A stretch of 64,000 nucleotides of DNA, from contig JADZFN010000035.1 of NCBI GenBank assembly GCA_020849895.1, forward strand, positions 26,010 through 90,009, in the 5' to 3' direction. Positions 37,836 to 45,563 of this stretch are shown here, one piece after another. The notes under the pieces were generated by a model. The model had not been told where the DNA came from, did not search any database, and worked only from the letters and a program-made list of their open reading frames with translations. How positions within the stretch are numbered: the stretch's first letter is position 1; each line of letters starts with the position of its first letter. The DNA is from Verrucomicrobiia bacterium. Lineage in GTDB: Bacteria; Verrucomicrobiota; Verrucomicrobiia; JABWAM01. A program made the translations under genes and the position numbers.

Positions 37836-38771
37836 TCAACCCGCCACTCGCACGGAGAACACGCGGACGTCCTGCGTTTTGCCGCGGATCTTCTGGAGAC
37901 CGAGGTCCTCGAACGCGAACGCGTCCCCGGCGGCCTTCCGCGTCTCCTCGCTCAGAACGATGGGTCGTTTCAGTTCTTTGCAAAGCTTTTCGAGACGAAA
38001 GGCCACGTTCACGCTGTCACCCACCACCGTGAAATCTCGGCGGGCGTCCACTCCGATGTTGCCCAAGATCGCCTGGCCGCAGTTGATCCCGCAGCCGATG
38101 CGGAAACCGAGCGACGGAATTTCCGCCGACACTTCCCGGTCGAAGCGCGTGGCCAAACCCAGCAGCTCGATCGCAGCCTGGATCGGACCGACCGCGTGGC
38201 GCGAGTCCCCTTCCGTTCGCGCCTTGAGCCAGAACGCCATCGCCGCGTCTCCGAGAAACTTGTCAATGCTGCCGCCATGGCGTTCGATGACTTCCTGCGC
38301 CTGCTGGAACCAGCGGCCCACCACCCGCGACAATCTCTCGGGCGCCAGCGCCTCCGACATGGCGGTGTAGCTCCGGATGTCCACCACGAGGATCGTGACG
38401 GTTTCCGAAGAGAACGCCACCTCGGTCCGCAGATCGCCTTGATCTTCCTCCGCGGAAGTTTTCCCGGGCACGGATTCCTCGGCGGATTCGAAACGCAGCG
38501 TGCCGTTCGCGACCTGGACGACATCGCCGTTCTTCAGGGTGCAGGGGATCGTCACGCGCCGCCCGTTCAGCAGCGTGCCGTTCGAGCTGCCGAGATCGAG
38601 CAGGGTGTACGCCCGATCCCCCTGCAGGCGGATCACCGCATGGTTTCGCGACGCGCGTCCATCCGCCAGGACGAGATCGTTGTTCGATCCGCGTCCGATC
38701 GAAAAGATTGCGCCGAGCGGGAGGACCCGCTCCGGCTGCCCCTCGATCTGAAGCGTGACTCGCGCGCTCAT
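37836..38771 (-). CDS. FHA-domain class III adenylate/guanylate cyclase
   Basis: 311 residues. Residues about 20-95 are an FHA phosphothreonine-binding domain (FSIGRGSNNDLVLADGRASRNHA, key parts GRGSNND and SRNHA; LLDLGSSNGTLLNG). Residues about 120-305 are a class III cyclase: VTILVVDIRSYTAMSE with the metal-binding Asp, GSIDKFLGDAAMAFW with the second Asp, and DFTVVGDSVNVAFRLE. FHA links the enzyme to Ser/Thr kinases such as the one at 32448-34652. The base preference (ATP or GTP) cannot be set reliably by eye. It sits 13 bases after the peroxiredoxin stop, so it may share its transcript. Confidence 0.9.
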   Translation of the reverse strand: MSARVTLQIEGQPERVLPLGAIFSIGRGSNNDLVLADGRASRNHAVIRLQGDRAYTLLDLGSSNGTLLNGRRVTIPCTLKNGDVVQVANGTLRFESAEESVPGKTSAEEDQGDLRTEVAFSSETVTILVVDIRSYTAMSEALAPERLSRVVGRWFQQAQEVIERHGGSIDKFLGDAAMAFWLKARTEGDSRHAVGPIQAAIELLGLATRFDREVSAEIPSLGFRIGCGINCGQAILGNIGVDARRDFTVVGDSVNVAFRLEKLCKELKRPIVLSEETRKAAGDAFAFEDLGLQKIRGKTQDVRVFSVRVAG

Positions 38772-38784
38772 GCCCCGAGGGGCC

Positions 38785-39366
38785 TCAGCCGAAGTAGTTC
38801 TGTAACCCTTCGTTGGTCGGCTTCATGGCCTTGTCGCCCTTCTTCCAGTTGGCGGGGCAGACCTCGCCATGCTGTTCGTAGAACTGCAGCGCATCCACCA
38901 TCCGCACGGCCTCCTCGACGCTCCGCCCGAGGGGCAGGTCGTTGACCACCTGATGGCGCACCACGCCTTCCTTATCAATCAGGAATAGCCCACGGAACGC
39001 GGCGCCGAGCTCCTCGAAAAGCACGTCGTAATCGCGGCTGATCCGCTTGTTGAAATCACTCACAATCGGATATTCCACCCCTTGAATGCCGCCCTTTTTC
39101 TTCGGCGTTTCGAGCCACGCCGCATGGCTGCACCAACTGTCCGTCGAAACGGCGATCAGTTGCACGTTTCGCTCGCGGAAGGCTTTCATGTGGTCCTGGA
39201 ACGCGTGGAGTTCCGTCGGACAGACGAAGGTGAAATCCAACGGATAAAAGAAGAGCAGGACGTATTTGCCCCGGTGATCGCTGAGGCGGAAATGGTCCAC
39301 CACCTTGCCGGCGACCACGGCTTTGGCGGTAAAATCGGGTGCGGGTTTTCCGACGAGAACGGCCAT
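38785..39366 (-). CDS. Typical 2-Cys peroxiredoxin (AhpC/Prx1 type)
   Basis: 193 residues from ATG 39366-39364. The peroxidatic Cys is in FYPLDFTFVCPTE near residue 52 and the resolving Cys in GEVCPANW near 172. SDFNKRISRDYDVL and GLFLIDKEGVVRH are family marks. It reduces peroxides with thioredoxin or AhpF as donor. There is no Shine-Dalgarno site and no adjacent ahpF. The 263 bases upstream (39367-39629) separate it from the SGNH gene and hold an unassigned promoter region. Confidence 0.95.
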   Translation of the reverse strand: MAVLVGKPAPDFTAKAVVAGKVVDHFRLSDHRGKYVLLFFYPLDFTFVCPTELHAFQDHMKAFRERNVQLIAVSTDSWCSHAAWLETPKKKGGIQGVEYPIVSDFNKRISRDYDVLFEELGAAFRGLFLIDKEGVVRHQVVNDLPLGRSVEEAVRMVDALQFYEQHGEVCPANWKKGDKAMKPTNEGLQNYFG

Positions 39367-39629
39367 AAAAAGACTTTGTGTTGGATTGAGGTTGAAGCTT
39401 CCCGCGCCTTCACGCGGGTGACCCAAGATCATTCCGCACGCGGCGAAGATCAAGCGCTTTCTCCCGGCTCTTGGGTTTTTCGAAAGGTTCGAAAAGAAAA
39501 CGGAAGAAAAACCGACACGCGTGACGAAATCAGAAACGGATCCGGACCGGTCGCTCCACAAGCGCATGCGAAGGCGCCCCTCCCTTCCGAACGTCGCAAA
39601 CAGGGCGTCGGGCGAGCCTCAAAACAGAT

Positions 39630-40811
39630 TCAGCTCCGGTTTCGTTTTTCCAATCCCTCGGCGGCGAGGGCCCGCGCGAGGGCGCGTCCCGCGATCCGAT
39701 GTCCTACGGGACTGAAGTGCTGATCAAACTTGAAGTAGAGGCGGTCCCGCACGGCGGCATTCTCCTCCGCGTCGAACTCGCCCTGAAGGTCCACGCAGGG
39801 GATACGGTTCCGATCCAGAAATCCCATGAGTCGTCGGCGGGGGTAATCCAGATCGAGTTCGAAGTCTTCGAGACCGGGATAGCGCTTCAGGGCTTCCCGG
39901 AATTTTTCCGGCGCCATCGCCTCCAGGCCCGGAATCAGAGCCACCAGAAACCGCCCGCCCGACGCGCGAACCTCGGTCTGCAAAGCGAGGATCTCGGCTT
40001 CCGTGATCTTCCATCCTTCGAGGACTGCTCCCTCCGGTCGGACCAGATACCCCTGCCAATCCAACGGCGCGTAGGAACGTTGCCAGAAGGGTTTTCCGGC
40101 GTCTTCGACGCTCACCGCGCGCCGCCGCACCCCCGTCCGCCAGGCATGACGGAGATTGCGCTGAACGAGCTTGAACTGCTGGTAGAGCGCCGACGGCTCG
40201 AGGAACGCGCGATAAAACCATGAGCGAGACTTCGCTTCCTTTCGGAACTCCATCCTCTTCTCATAGCCCGGCATGTTGTTTGCCACATCGTTCCCCAGGA
40301 AAAAGGCGAGCACGACGAGGTCGGGACGAAACCTCGAGGCGTCATGTTTCCATACGAGCCGCTCGCGCACCGTCCCCATGCTTGGCAATCCGAAGTTCAG
40401 CGTCTCCCACGAAGGCGATGCCGGGAGCCGCGCCAATTCGCGTTCCGTCGTCCGGACGAACGAGTCTTCGAAATCCACCCCGACCGCCGCGGTGAACGAA
40501 TCGCCGAGGAACGCCACGCGCCGCACGCCCGGCGCCGCGTTCGGCGAGTGGTCGGCATCCGAAAATCCGAGGGCGTTGCTCCGCTGCCGCCGAGGCGCGC
40601 CCCATTCCGTACGCCCTTGCGTTCGCTGATTCGGTGCGAAACGCCAGCCCACGTCCGGGTCGGGCACCAGGCGAAGTTGGTGGGACGGCAACAGATCCGG
40701 CCGCGCCTGCCGCATCCCCCACTCCGAGATCAGAAGCGCCGCCGCCAGCGCTGCCGCTCCCACGAGCGCGGGAAGCCGCCTTCGAAGGACGTGTGCGCGA
40801 AAAGAAATCAC
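39630..40811 (-). CDS. SGNH/GDSL-type hydrolase with N-terminal membrane anchor
   Basis: About 393 residues from GTG 40811-40809. No ATG occurs before the membrane segment (LPALVGAAALAAALLISEWG), so the start is uncertain; a longer open frame runs through the tRNA and is not credible. Block I is VAFLGDSFTAAVG, block III FLGNDVANN, and block V FDQHFSPVGH near the C-terminus, giving the Ser-Asp-His set. Such enzymes are esterases or acetyltransferase-like modifiers of extracellular glycans. The protein is probably anchored with its catalytic domain outside the cytoplasm. Confidence 0.8.
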   Translation of the reverse strand: MISFRAHVLRRRLPALVGAAALAAALLISEWGMRQARPDLLPSHQLRLVPDPDVGWRFAPNQRTQGRTEWGAPRRQRSNALGFSDADHSPNAAPGVRRVAFLGDSFTAAVGVDFEDSFVRTTERELARLPASPSWETLNFGLPSMGTVRERLVWKHDASRFRPDLVVLAFFLGNDVANNMPGYEKRMEFRKEAKSRSWFYRAFLEPSALYQQFKLVQRNLRHAWRTGVRRRAVSVEDAGKPFWQRSYAPLDWQGYLVRPEGAVLEGWKITEAEILALQTEVRASGGRFLVALIPGLEAMAPEKFREALKRYPGLEDFELDLDYPRRRLMGFLDRNRIPCVDLQGEFDAEENAAVRDRLYFKFDQHFSPVGHRIAGRALARALAAEGLEKRNRS

Positions 40812-40953
40812 GGCCGGAAAGATGCGGGGGAAAAGAGGTCCGTGCAAGGATGGGAGAACGAGGAGCTTCGCCTCGAGGAACGACGGTCTCGATGTCCCTT
40901 TTCCCGGAGATCGCACATGTCCGCCCCGTCGTTTTCCCTCGAGAAACGAAGAA

Positions 40954-41038
40954 TGGTGCGCGAGGGGGGACTCGAACCCCCACGGTGTAAACCACACGCA
41001 CCTCAAGCGTGCGCGTCTGCCAATTCCGCCACTCGCGC
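40954..41038 (-). tRNA. tRNA-Leu (anticodon GAG)
   Basis: On the minus strand the acceptor stem GCGCGAG (41038-41032) pairs with its complement before an encoded CCA (40956-40954). The D arm has GCGGAATTGGCAGAC. The anticodon stem CACGC/GCGTG encloses TTGAGGT, giving anticodon GAG for CUC/CUU. A class II variable arm and the T arm GGGGGTTCGAGTCCCCC follow. All stems pair. It lies alone between the SGNH hydrolase and the aldo/keto reductase genes. Confidence 0.96.
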
Positions 41039-41155
41039 AGGAAAACGACGGCGATAATCTGCGCGGAACCGACCTTCCGCGCAAGCAAAATGCGCGCGAC
41101 GGACCTCCAGCCGCTTGCATCCCCTTCGCGCGGCGTTCAGACTGGGCACGCTTTC

Positions 41156-42340
41156 ATGCAAACCCGCCGGTTCGGCCGCACCCACCTCCCGATGTCCGTT
41201 CTTTCCTGCGGCGGGATGCGTTATCAGTTCCAATGGAACGATGCGACGTCCAAGGAGATTCCGGCGGAAAGCCAGGCCAACGTCGCCGCGACGATCCAGC
41301 GCGCCTTCGAGCTGGGAATCAACCACTTCGAAACGGCGCGCGGCTACGGCACCTCGGAAAGGCAGCTCGGGCTCGAGCTCCCGAAGCTTCCTCGCGATAA
41401 AATCATCGTGCAGACCAAGATCGCGCCGGAGGCCGATCCGAAGGCCTTTCTCGCCGCCTTCGAGAAGTCCATGGCCAACCTGAAGCTGGACCATGTGGAT
41501 CTCTTCGCCTTCCACGGGCTGAATCATGACGAGACCGTGGACTGGACGCTTCGCAAGGGCGGCTGCCTCGAGGCCGCCCGCCGGCTCCAGCGCGAAGGAC
41601 GGCTTCGTTTCATCGGTTTCTCCACGCACGCGACTCCCCGGGTGATCCTTCGGGCGATCGAGAGCGGGGAGTTCGACTACATCAATCTCCATTGGTACTT
41701 CGTCAACCCGCTGAACTGGCCCGCCGTTCTGGCTGCCGCCGCGCGTGACATGGGGGTGTTCCTCATCAGCCCGAGCGACAAGGGCGGCATGCTCTACGAC
41801 GTCCTCCCGAAAATGGCGTCTCTCTGCGCGCCGCTGACTCCGATCCAGTTCAACGACCTCTATTGCCTCGCCCGCCCCCAGGTCCACACGATCAGCGTGG
41901 GCGCCGCGCGCCCCTCCGATTTCGACGAACACGTCGCCGCCCTCCGCCATTACGAAAGCGCCGCCGCGACCGTCGCGCCGGTCGAAGCCCGTCTCGTCGC
42001 CGAGATGGAGCGCATCCTCGGCGCCGACTGGGTCCGCCGCTGGCCCGAGGGCATTCCCGAATATTCCGAGATCCCCGGGGCCGTGAACGTGCTCGAAATC
42101 CTTCGCCTGTGGACCTATGCGAAACCGCTCGAACTCACGGCGTGGGCCAAGTCGCGGTATAACCTGCTCTCGGGGGGCGGCGGCCACTGGTTTCCCGGGG
42201 AGATGGCGTCCAAGGCGCAGAACGCCGCCCTCCGCGCGGCGTTGGCGAAAAGCCCGTTCGCCGAGCGCATCCTCGAGATCCTCCGCGAGGCGCACGCCGC
42301 CTTCTACGAACAGCCCAAGAAACGCCTTAGCCAATCCTGA
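41156..42340 (+). CDS. Aldo/keto reductase
   Basis: 394 residues from ATG 41156; an upstream extension crosses the tRNA and is rejected. The TIM-barrel start RRFGRTHLPMSVLSCGGMRY, the Asp-Tyr region replaced by FETARGYGTSERQLG, the VQTKI strand and DLFAFHGLN with the catalytic-type His are recognisable. GRLRFIGFSTH is the usual next block. The C-terminal about 120 residues are longer than in simple reductases and helical, and lack the 4Fe-4S cysteines of some long members. It probably reduces a sugar-type or other carbonyl with NADPH. A weak TTGCAT-17-CAGACT promoter lies 12 bases from the start. Confidence 0.85.
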   Translation: MQTRRFGRTHLPMSVLSCGGMRYQFQWNDATSKEIPAESQANVAATIQRAFELGINHFETARGYGTSERQLGLELPKLPRDKIIVQTKIAPEADPKAFLAAFEKSMANLKLDHVDLFAFHGLNHDETVDWTLRKGGCLEAARRLQREGRLRFIGFSTHATPRVILRAIESGEFDYINLHWYFVNPLNWPAVLAAAARDMGVFLISPSDKGGMLYDVLPKMASLCAPLTPIQFNDLYCLARPQVHTISVGAARPSDFDEHVAALRHYESAAATVAPVEARLVAEMERILGADWVRRWPEGIPEYSEIPGAVNVLEILRLWTYAKPLELTAWAKSRYNLLSGGGGHWFPGEMASKAQNAALRAALAKSPFAERILEILREAHAAFYEQPKKRLSQS

Positions 42341-42348
42341 TTTTCTCC

Positions 42349-43662
42349 ATGCGACGTTTCGTCCTCTTGGTTTCTCTCCTTCTTGCCGCAGGCACGGTGC
42401 GCGCGGCGGAGCTTCCCGAACCCATCGCCAAGCCGGACTGGCCGTCGCTGGAAAAGTATCAGCGCAGCATCACCCGGCGCGAGTTCTGTCGCCTGCTCGA
42501 CAAGGTCTATAATCCCAGCAAAACGGTCCGGCGCTATCTGAACCTCGCCGATGAATTCGTCGAGTTCTTCACCGACGAAGAAAAGGCCCAACTCGATTTC
42601 ACGCTCCACTTCGCCGCTTCCGACGCGAAGGTCCGCCCGGTGCACCGCACCTTCAAGACCGTCTCTGAACTCAAGGAGTTGCGCAACCCGCCCGAGGCCC
42701 CGCTCCGCGGGGTGCGCCTCGTGCTCGATCCGGGCCACATCGGCGGCAAATGGGCCGACATCGAGGAGCGCTCCGTAGTCTGGGGGAACCACCCGCGGAT
42801 CCGCGAAGGCGACATGAACCTCCTTGTCGCCAAGTTGGCCCGTCCGCGTCTCGCCGCCGCGGGCGCCGAAGTCCACATGACGCACGAGACTCCCGATCCG
42901 GTCACGCCGCTGCGGCCGAAGGACTTTCTCGAGGAGACCCGCCGTGCCGTGCTCGCCGAGAAAGGCCTCGCCGAAGACGATCCTGCGAGCCGACGAGAAT
43001 CCCTCCGGCGGATCATCCTCTGGCGCGCCGAACTGGCGTTCTACCGCAAGGCCGAGATCTCGCAGCGCGCCGCCAACATCCGCGCCTGGTATCCTCCCGA
43101 CTTCAACATCTGCAACCACTTCAACGCCACCGAGTACAGCGGTTCGGGTCAGATGGTGAACGACAACCGGATGGTGTTCCTGATCAACGGGTGTTACGGC
43201 CCTGACGAGATGGACAATCCTCTCACCCGCTTCTTCATGTTTTCGAAGCTCCTCGAACAGTCGCTCTCGATCGAAATGGCGGTCGGAGACGCCATCACCC
43301 GGCACATGCTCAAAATCGCGAATCTTCCCCCCGCCAAATACGGCCGGGAAAAGTACCAGTGCCGCGTGAACGACAACCCCTATCTTTACGCCCGCAACCT
43401 CGCCGTCAGCCGCCAGTACCCCGGGCCGTGCCTGATCCTCGAGCCTTTCTACATGAACACCAGTTGGACCGCCGAACGCCTCGCCGCGGGCGATTACGAC
43501 GGCGTCCGTCAGTTGAGCTGCGGCCCTCACCGCAGCCTCCTCCGCGAATACGCCGAGGCGCTCGCCGGCGCCCTGATCGAGGCCTATGCGCAATGGACCG
43601 TGGCGCCGAAATCCTCGCAGCCCGCTCCGGACACCGGCGCTGCCGCCGCCGCCGTCCGTTGA
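42349..43662 (+). CDS. Exported N-acetylmuramoyl-L-alanine amidase-like protein (Amidase_3 type)
   Basis: 437 residues. Signal peptide MRRFVLLVSLLLAAGTVRAA. Residues about 20-110 form an N-terminal helical part. The amidase fold begins at VRLVLDPGHIGG near residue 123 with the first zinc His; REGDMNLLVAKL carries the Glu. CNHFNATEYSG later gives a second His region. A long insertion distinguishes it from AmiC. It would cut the bond between muramic acid and stem peptides in the periplasm. It is eight bases after the reductase gene. Its stop codon lies inside the -35 box of the ferredoxin promoter. Confidence 0.8.
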   Translation: MRRFVLLVSLLLAAGTVRAAELPEPIAKPDWPSLEKYQRSITRREFCRLLDKVYNPSKTVRRYLNLADEFVEFFTDEEKAQLDFTLHFAASDAKVRPVHRTFKTVSELKELRNPPEAPLRGVRLVLDPGHIGGKWADIEERSVVWGNHPRIREGDMNLLVAKLARPRLAAAGAEVHMTHETPDPVTPLRPKDFLEETRRAVLAEKGLAEDDPASRRESLRRIILWRAELAFYRKAEISQRAANIRAWYPPDFNICNHFNATEYSGSGQMVNDNRMVFLINGCYGPDEMDNPLTRFFMFSKLLEQSLSIEMAVGDAITRHMLKIANLPPAKYGREKYQCRVNDNPYLYARNLAVSRQYPGPCLILEPFYMNTSWTAERLAAGDYDGVRQLSCGPHRSLLREYAEALAGALIEAYAQWTVAPKSSQPAPDTGAAAAAVR

Positions 43663-43695
43663 CAGCGCGCTCATCCCGCCCTAGATACAAGACTT
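43659..43695 (+). promoter_or_regulatory. Predicted near-leaderless promoter of the ferredoxin gene
   Basis: A consensus TTGACA (43659-43664), a 17-base spacer and TAGATA (43682-43687) are followed by eight bases before ATG 43696. No Shine-Dalgarno site lies in the leader. The -35 box overlaps the stop codon of the amidase gene. Confidence 0.5.
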
Positions 43696-43989
43696 ATGGC
43701 TCGCATCACGATTGAACCTCAAGGCAAGTCCGCCGAAGTGCCCGACGGCGTACACACCATCCTCGAAGCCGGAGAAAAGGCGGGCGTGGACTTGGAGTTC
43801 GGTTGCCGGGACTGCACCTGCGGCACCTGCGTCGTCGAAGTCCTCAAGGGAATGGAAAACCTCGCTCCCCTGACCGATCAGGAGATTGACGTCCTGGACA
43901 CTTGGAACCGTGATCCGGAAAAGATCCGCCTCGCCTGCTGCGTGAAAGTCATGAAGGGCGAAGTGGTGGTCCGCGAAGCGGGACACTGA
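43696..43989 (+). CDS. 2Fe-2S ferredoxin
   Basis: 97 residues. A plant-type pattern, C-x4-C-x2-C with a distant fourth Cys, is visible in FGCRDCTCGTC near residues 36-46 and LACCVKV near 81; extra cysteines (CRDC, CC) are present. It starts with a strand ITIEPQGKSAEVPDG and carries the acidic surface of electron carriers. It could serve the KorAB oxidoreductase 1.6 kb downstream, although those enzymes more often use 4Fe-4S ferredoxins. It has its own promoter. Confidence 0.92.
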   Translation: MARITIEPQGKSAEVPDGVHTILEAGEKAGVDLEFGCRDCTCGTCVVEVLKGMENLAPLTDQEIDVLDTWNRDPEKIRLACCVKVMKGEVVVREAGH

Positions 43990-44026
43990 AAACCGGGCAC
44001 AACTTCTCGAAGGGGAAAGTGGTTTC

Positions 44027-44881
44027 ATGAGTTCCGACGGCATCGGCGCGCACATGTCCATGGCCGGCGGCTACGTCAAGGCCTGGGAACGCGCCACCGC
44101 AGTCGGCTGCCAGGCGCTGCAGATCTTTACGAAGAACAACATGCGTTGGAAGGCGCCTCCGCTTTCCGCCGAAGGGGCGCGCGCCTTCCGCCGCAGGACC
44201 GCAGAGCTGAAACATCCCGTCTGCGGCCACGCCTGCTCTCTCATCAACGTCGCCGCGGTCAAACCCTCCATCGCCCAGCTCTCGCGCGCGACGCTGCTCG
44301 ACGAAATGCGCCGCGCCGAGGCGTTGGGTTTGCCGTTTCTCGTGCTGCACCCCGGCAACCACATGGGCGCCGGCGAGGATGCAGGCCTTGCAGCGGCCGC
44401 CGCGAACATCCGCTGGGCGCTCGACCGCTCCCGCTCCAGTTGCGTGAAGATCGCCCTCGAAAACACCGCGGGACAGGGGACCGGCCTCGGTTTTCGCTTC
44501 GAACATCTTGCCGCCATCGCCGAGAAGGTCGCCCTCTCGTCGCGCGTCGGTTTCTGCTTCGACACCTGCCACGCGTATGCGGCCGGCTACGACATCTCCC
44601 GCCCGCGCGGTTTGGCTGCAACCCTCAAGGAGTTCGACCGCCTCCTCGGGCTCGATAATCTTTTGGGCTTTCATTTCAACGACTCGAAGTGCGGTCTCGG
44701 CAGCCGCGTGGACCGCCACGAACACATCGGCAAGGGGCACATCGGGCTCGATCCCTTTCGCGAAATCCTCCGCACCCGCGCCTTTCATTCGACGCCCAAG
44801 ATCCTCGAAACGCCCAAGGACGCTTCCGGACGCGCCGACACGAACAACCTTAAGGCGCTGCGGTCGCTCCGGGGAAGCTGA
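44027..44881 (+). CDS. nfo: Endonuclease IV (AP endonuclease)
   Basis: 284 residues, the standard length. Zinc ligands and family motifs are visible: GAHMSMAGGY at the start, LQIFTKNN, LVLHPGNHMG, ALENTAGQGTGLG, VGFCFDTCHAYAAGYD, FHFNDSK, GSRVDRHEHIGKGHIG and ILETPK near the end. The enzyme nicks DNA 5' of abasic sites in base-excision repair. GAAGGGGAAAG lies shortly before the ATG as a Shine-Dalgarno site. It follows the ferredoxin gene by 37 bases. Confidence 0.96.
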   Translation: MSSDGIGAHMSMAGGYVKAWERATAVGCQALQIFTKNNMRWKAPPLSAEGARAFRRRTAELKHPVCGHACSLINVAAVKPSIAQLSRATLLDEMRRAEALGLPFLVLHPGNHMGAGEDAGLAAAAANIRWALDRSRSSCVKIALENTAGQGTGLGFRFEHLAAIAEKVALSSRVGFCFDTCHAYAAGYDISRPRGLAATLKEFDRLLGLDNLLGFHFNDSKCGLGSRVDRHEHIGKGHIGLDPFREILRTRAFHSTPKILETPKDASGRADTNNLKALRSLRGS

Positions 44882-44908
44882 CTCCGATCTCGCAATCGTT
44901 CCCGGAGC

Positions 44909-45460
44909 ATGAAAAACGTCGTCTATTTCGATCTCGAGACGCAGAACCTCTTCGGCGACGTCGGCGGCGGCCATTCCCCTGCGAGCCTCGCGAAGCTGAA
45001 GCTCTCCCTCGGCGTCACCTATTCCACGAAGGAACGCGCCTACGGCATCTGGCATGAAGGCACCGTGGACGGCCTGATCCGCCAGCTCATGCGCGCCGAC
45101 CTCGTCGTCGGTCACAACCTCCTCGGATTCGATTACCACGTGCTTGCGCCGTACACCGCGCTCGACCTCTCCCAGATCCCGACCCTCGACACCTGCGAAG
45201 ACATTCTTCGCATCCGCAACGCGCGCGCCTCGTTGGACAACCTCGCGAAAGCCACGCTCGGCGTCTCCAAAATCGCCGTGGGCACCGACGCCGTGAAGTG
45301 GTGGCGCGAAGGCGTCGAGGAAAGCCTCCTTCGCATCGCCGAATACTGCTGCTACGATGTGAAGATCTGCCGCCTGCTCCACGAATACGGTTGCCGCAAC
45401 GGGCGCGTTTTTTGCACCGACCGCTGGGGCCAGAAGGCCGCCATCGCCGTGAAGTGGTGA
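44909..45460 (+). CDS. DEDD-type 3'-5' exonuclease (RNase H-like fold)
   Basis: 183 residues. Exo I YFDLETQN near residue 8, Exo II VVGHNLLGFDYHVL near 70, and Exo III around YCCYDVKICRLL near 155 give the DEDD metal ligands. The size fits the RNase_H_2 group of stand-alone exonucleases often found near helicases. It may trim DNA in repair with the adjacent endonuclease IV (27-base gap). The substrate is not settled by sequence. Confidence 0.8.
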   Translation: MKNVVYFDLETQNLFGDVGGGHSPASLAKLKLSLGVTYSTKERAYGIWHEGTVDGLIRQLMRADLVVGHNLLGFDYHVLAPYTALDLSQIPTLDTCEDILRIRNARASLDNLAKATLGVSKIAVGTDAVKWWREGVEESLLRIAEYCCYDVKICRLLHEYGCRNGRVFCTDRWGQKAAIAVKW

Positions 45461-45511
45461 TCGGTCTCCCCCGCGCTTCCGCGCCCGCGGAGGAGCTTGC
45501 GCGCCTGCGGG

Positions 45512-45563
45512 TTGCTTTATGAGCAGCGTTGTTCTAGGTAGAGGAGACACCTAATCTTTAGCC
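45512..45563 (+). promoter_or_regulatory. Possible promoter region of korAB
   Basis: Two candidate box pairs overlap: TTGCTT-17-TAGGTA (45512-45540), which would leave a leader of about 17 bases, and TTGTTC-17-TAATCT (45529-45557), which would place the start site on the ATG. Both boxes match consensus weakly. The first fits the TAGGTT-type -10 seen elsewhere in the window. Confidence 0.3.

Noticed and set aside
39630..41120. 496-residue version of the SGNH hydrolase
   Set aside because: The extra N-terminal frame reads through tRNA-Leu on the same strand, which cannot be coding sequence.
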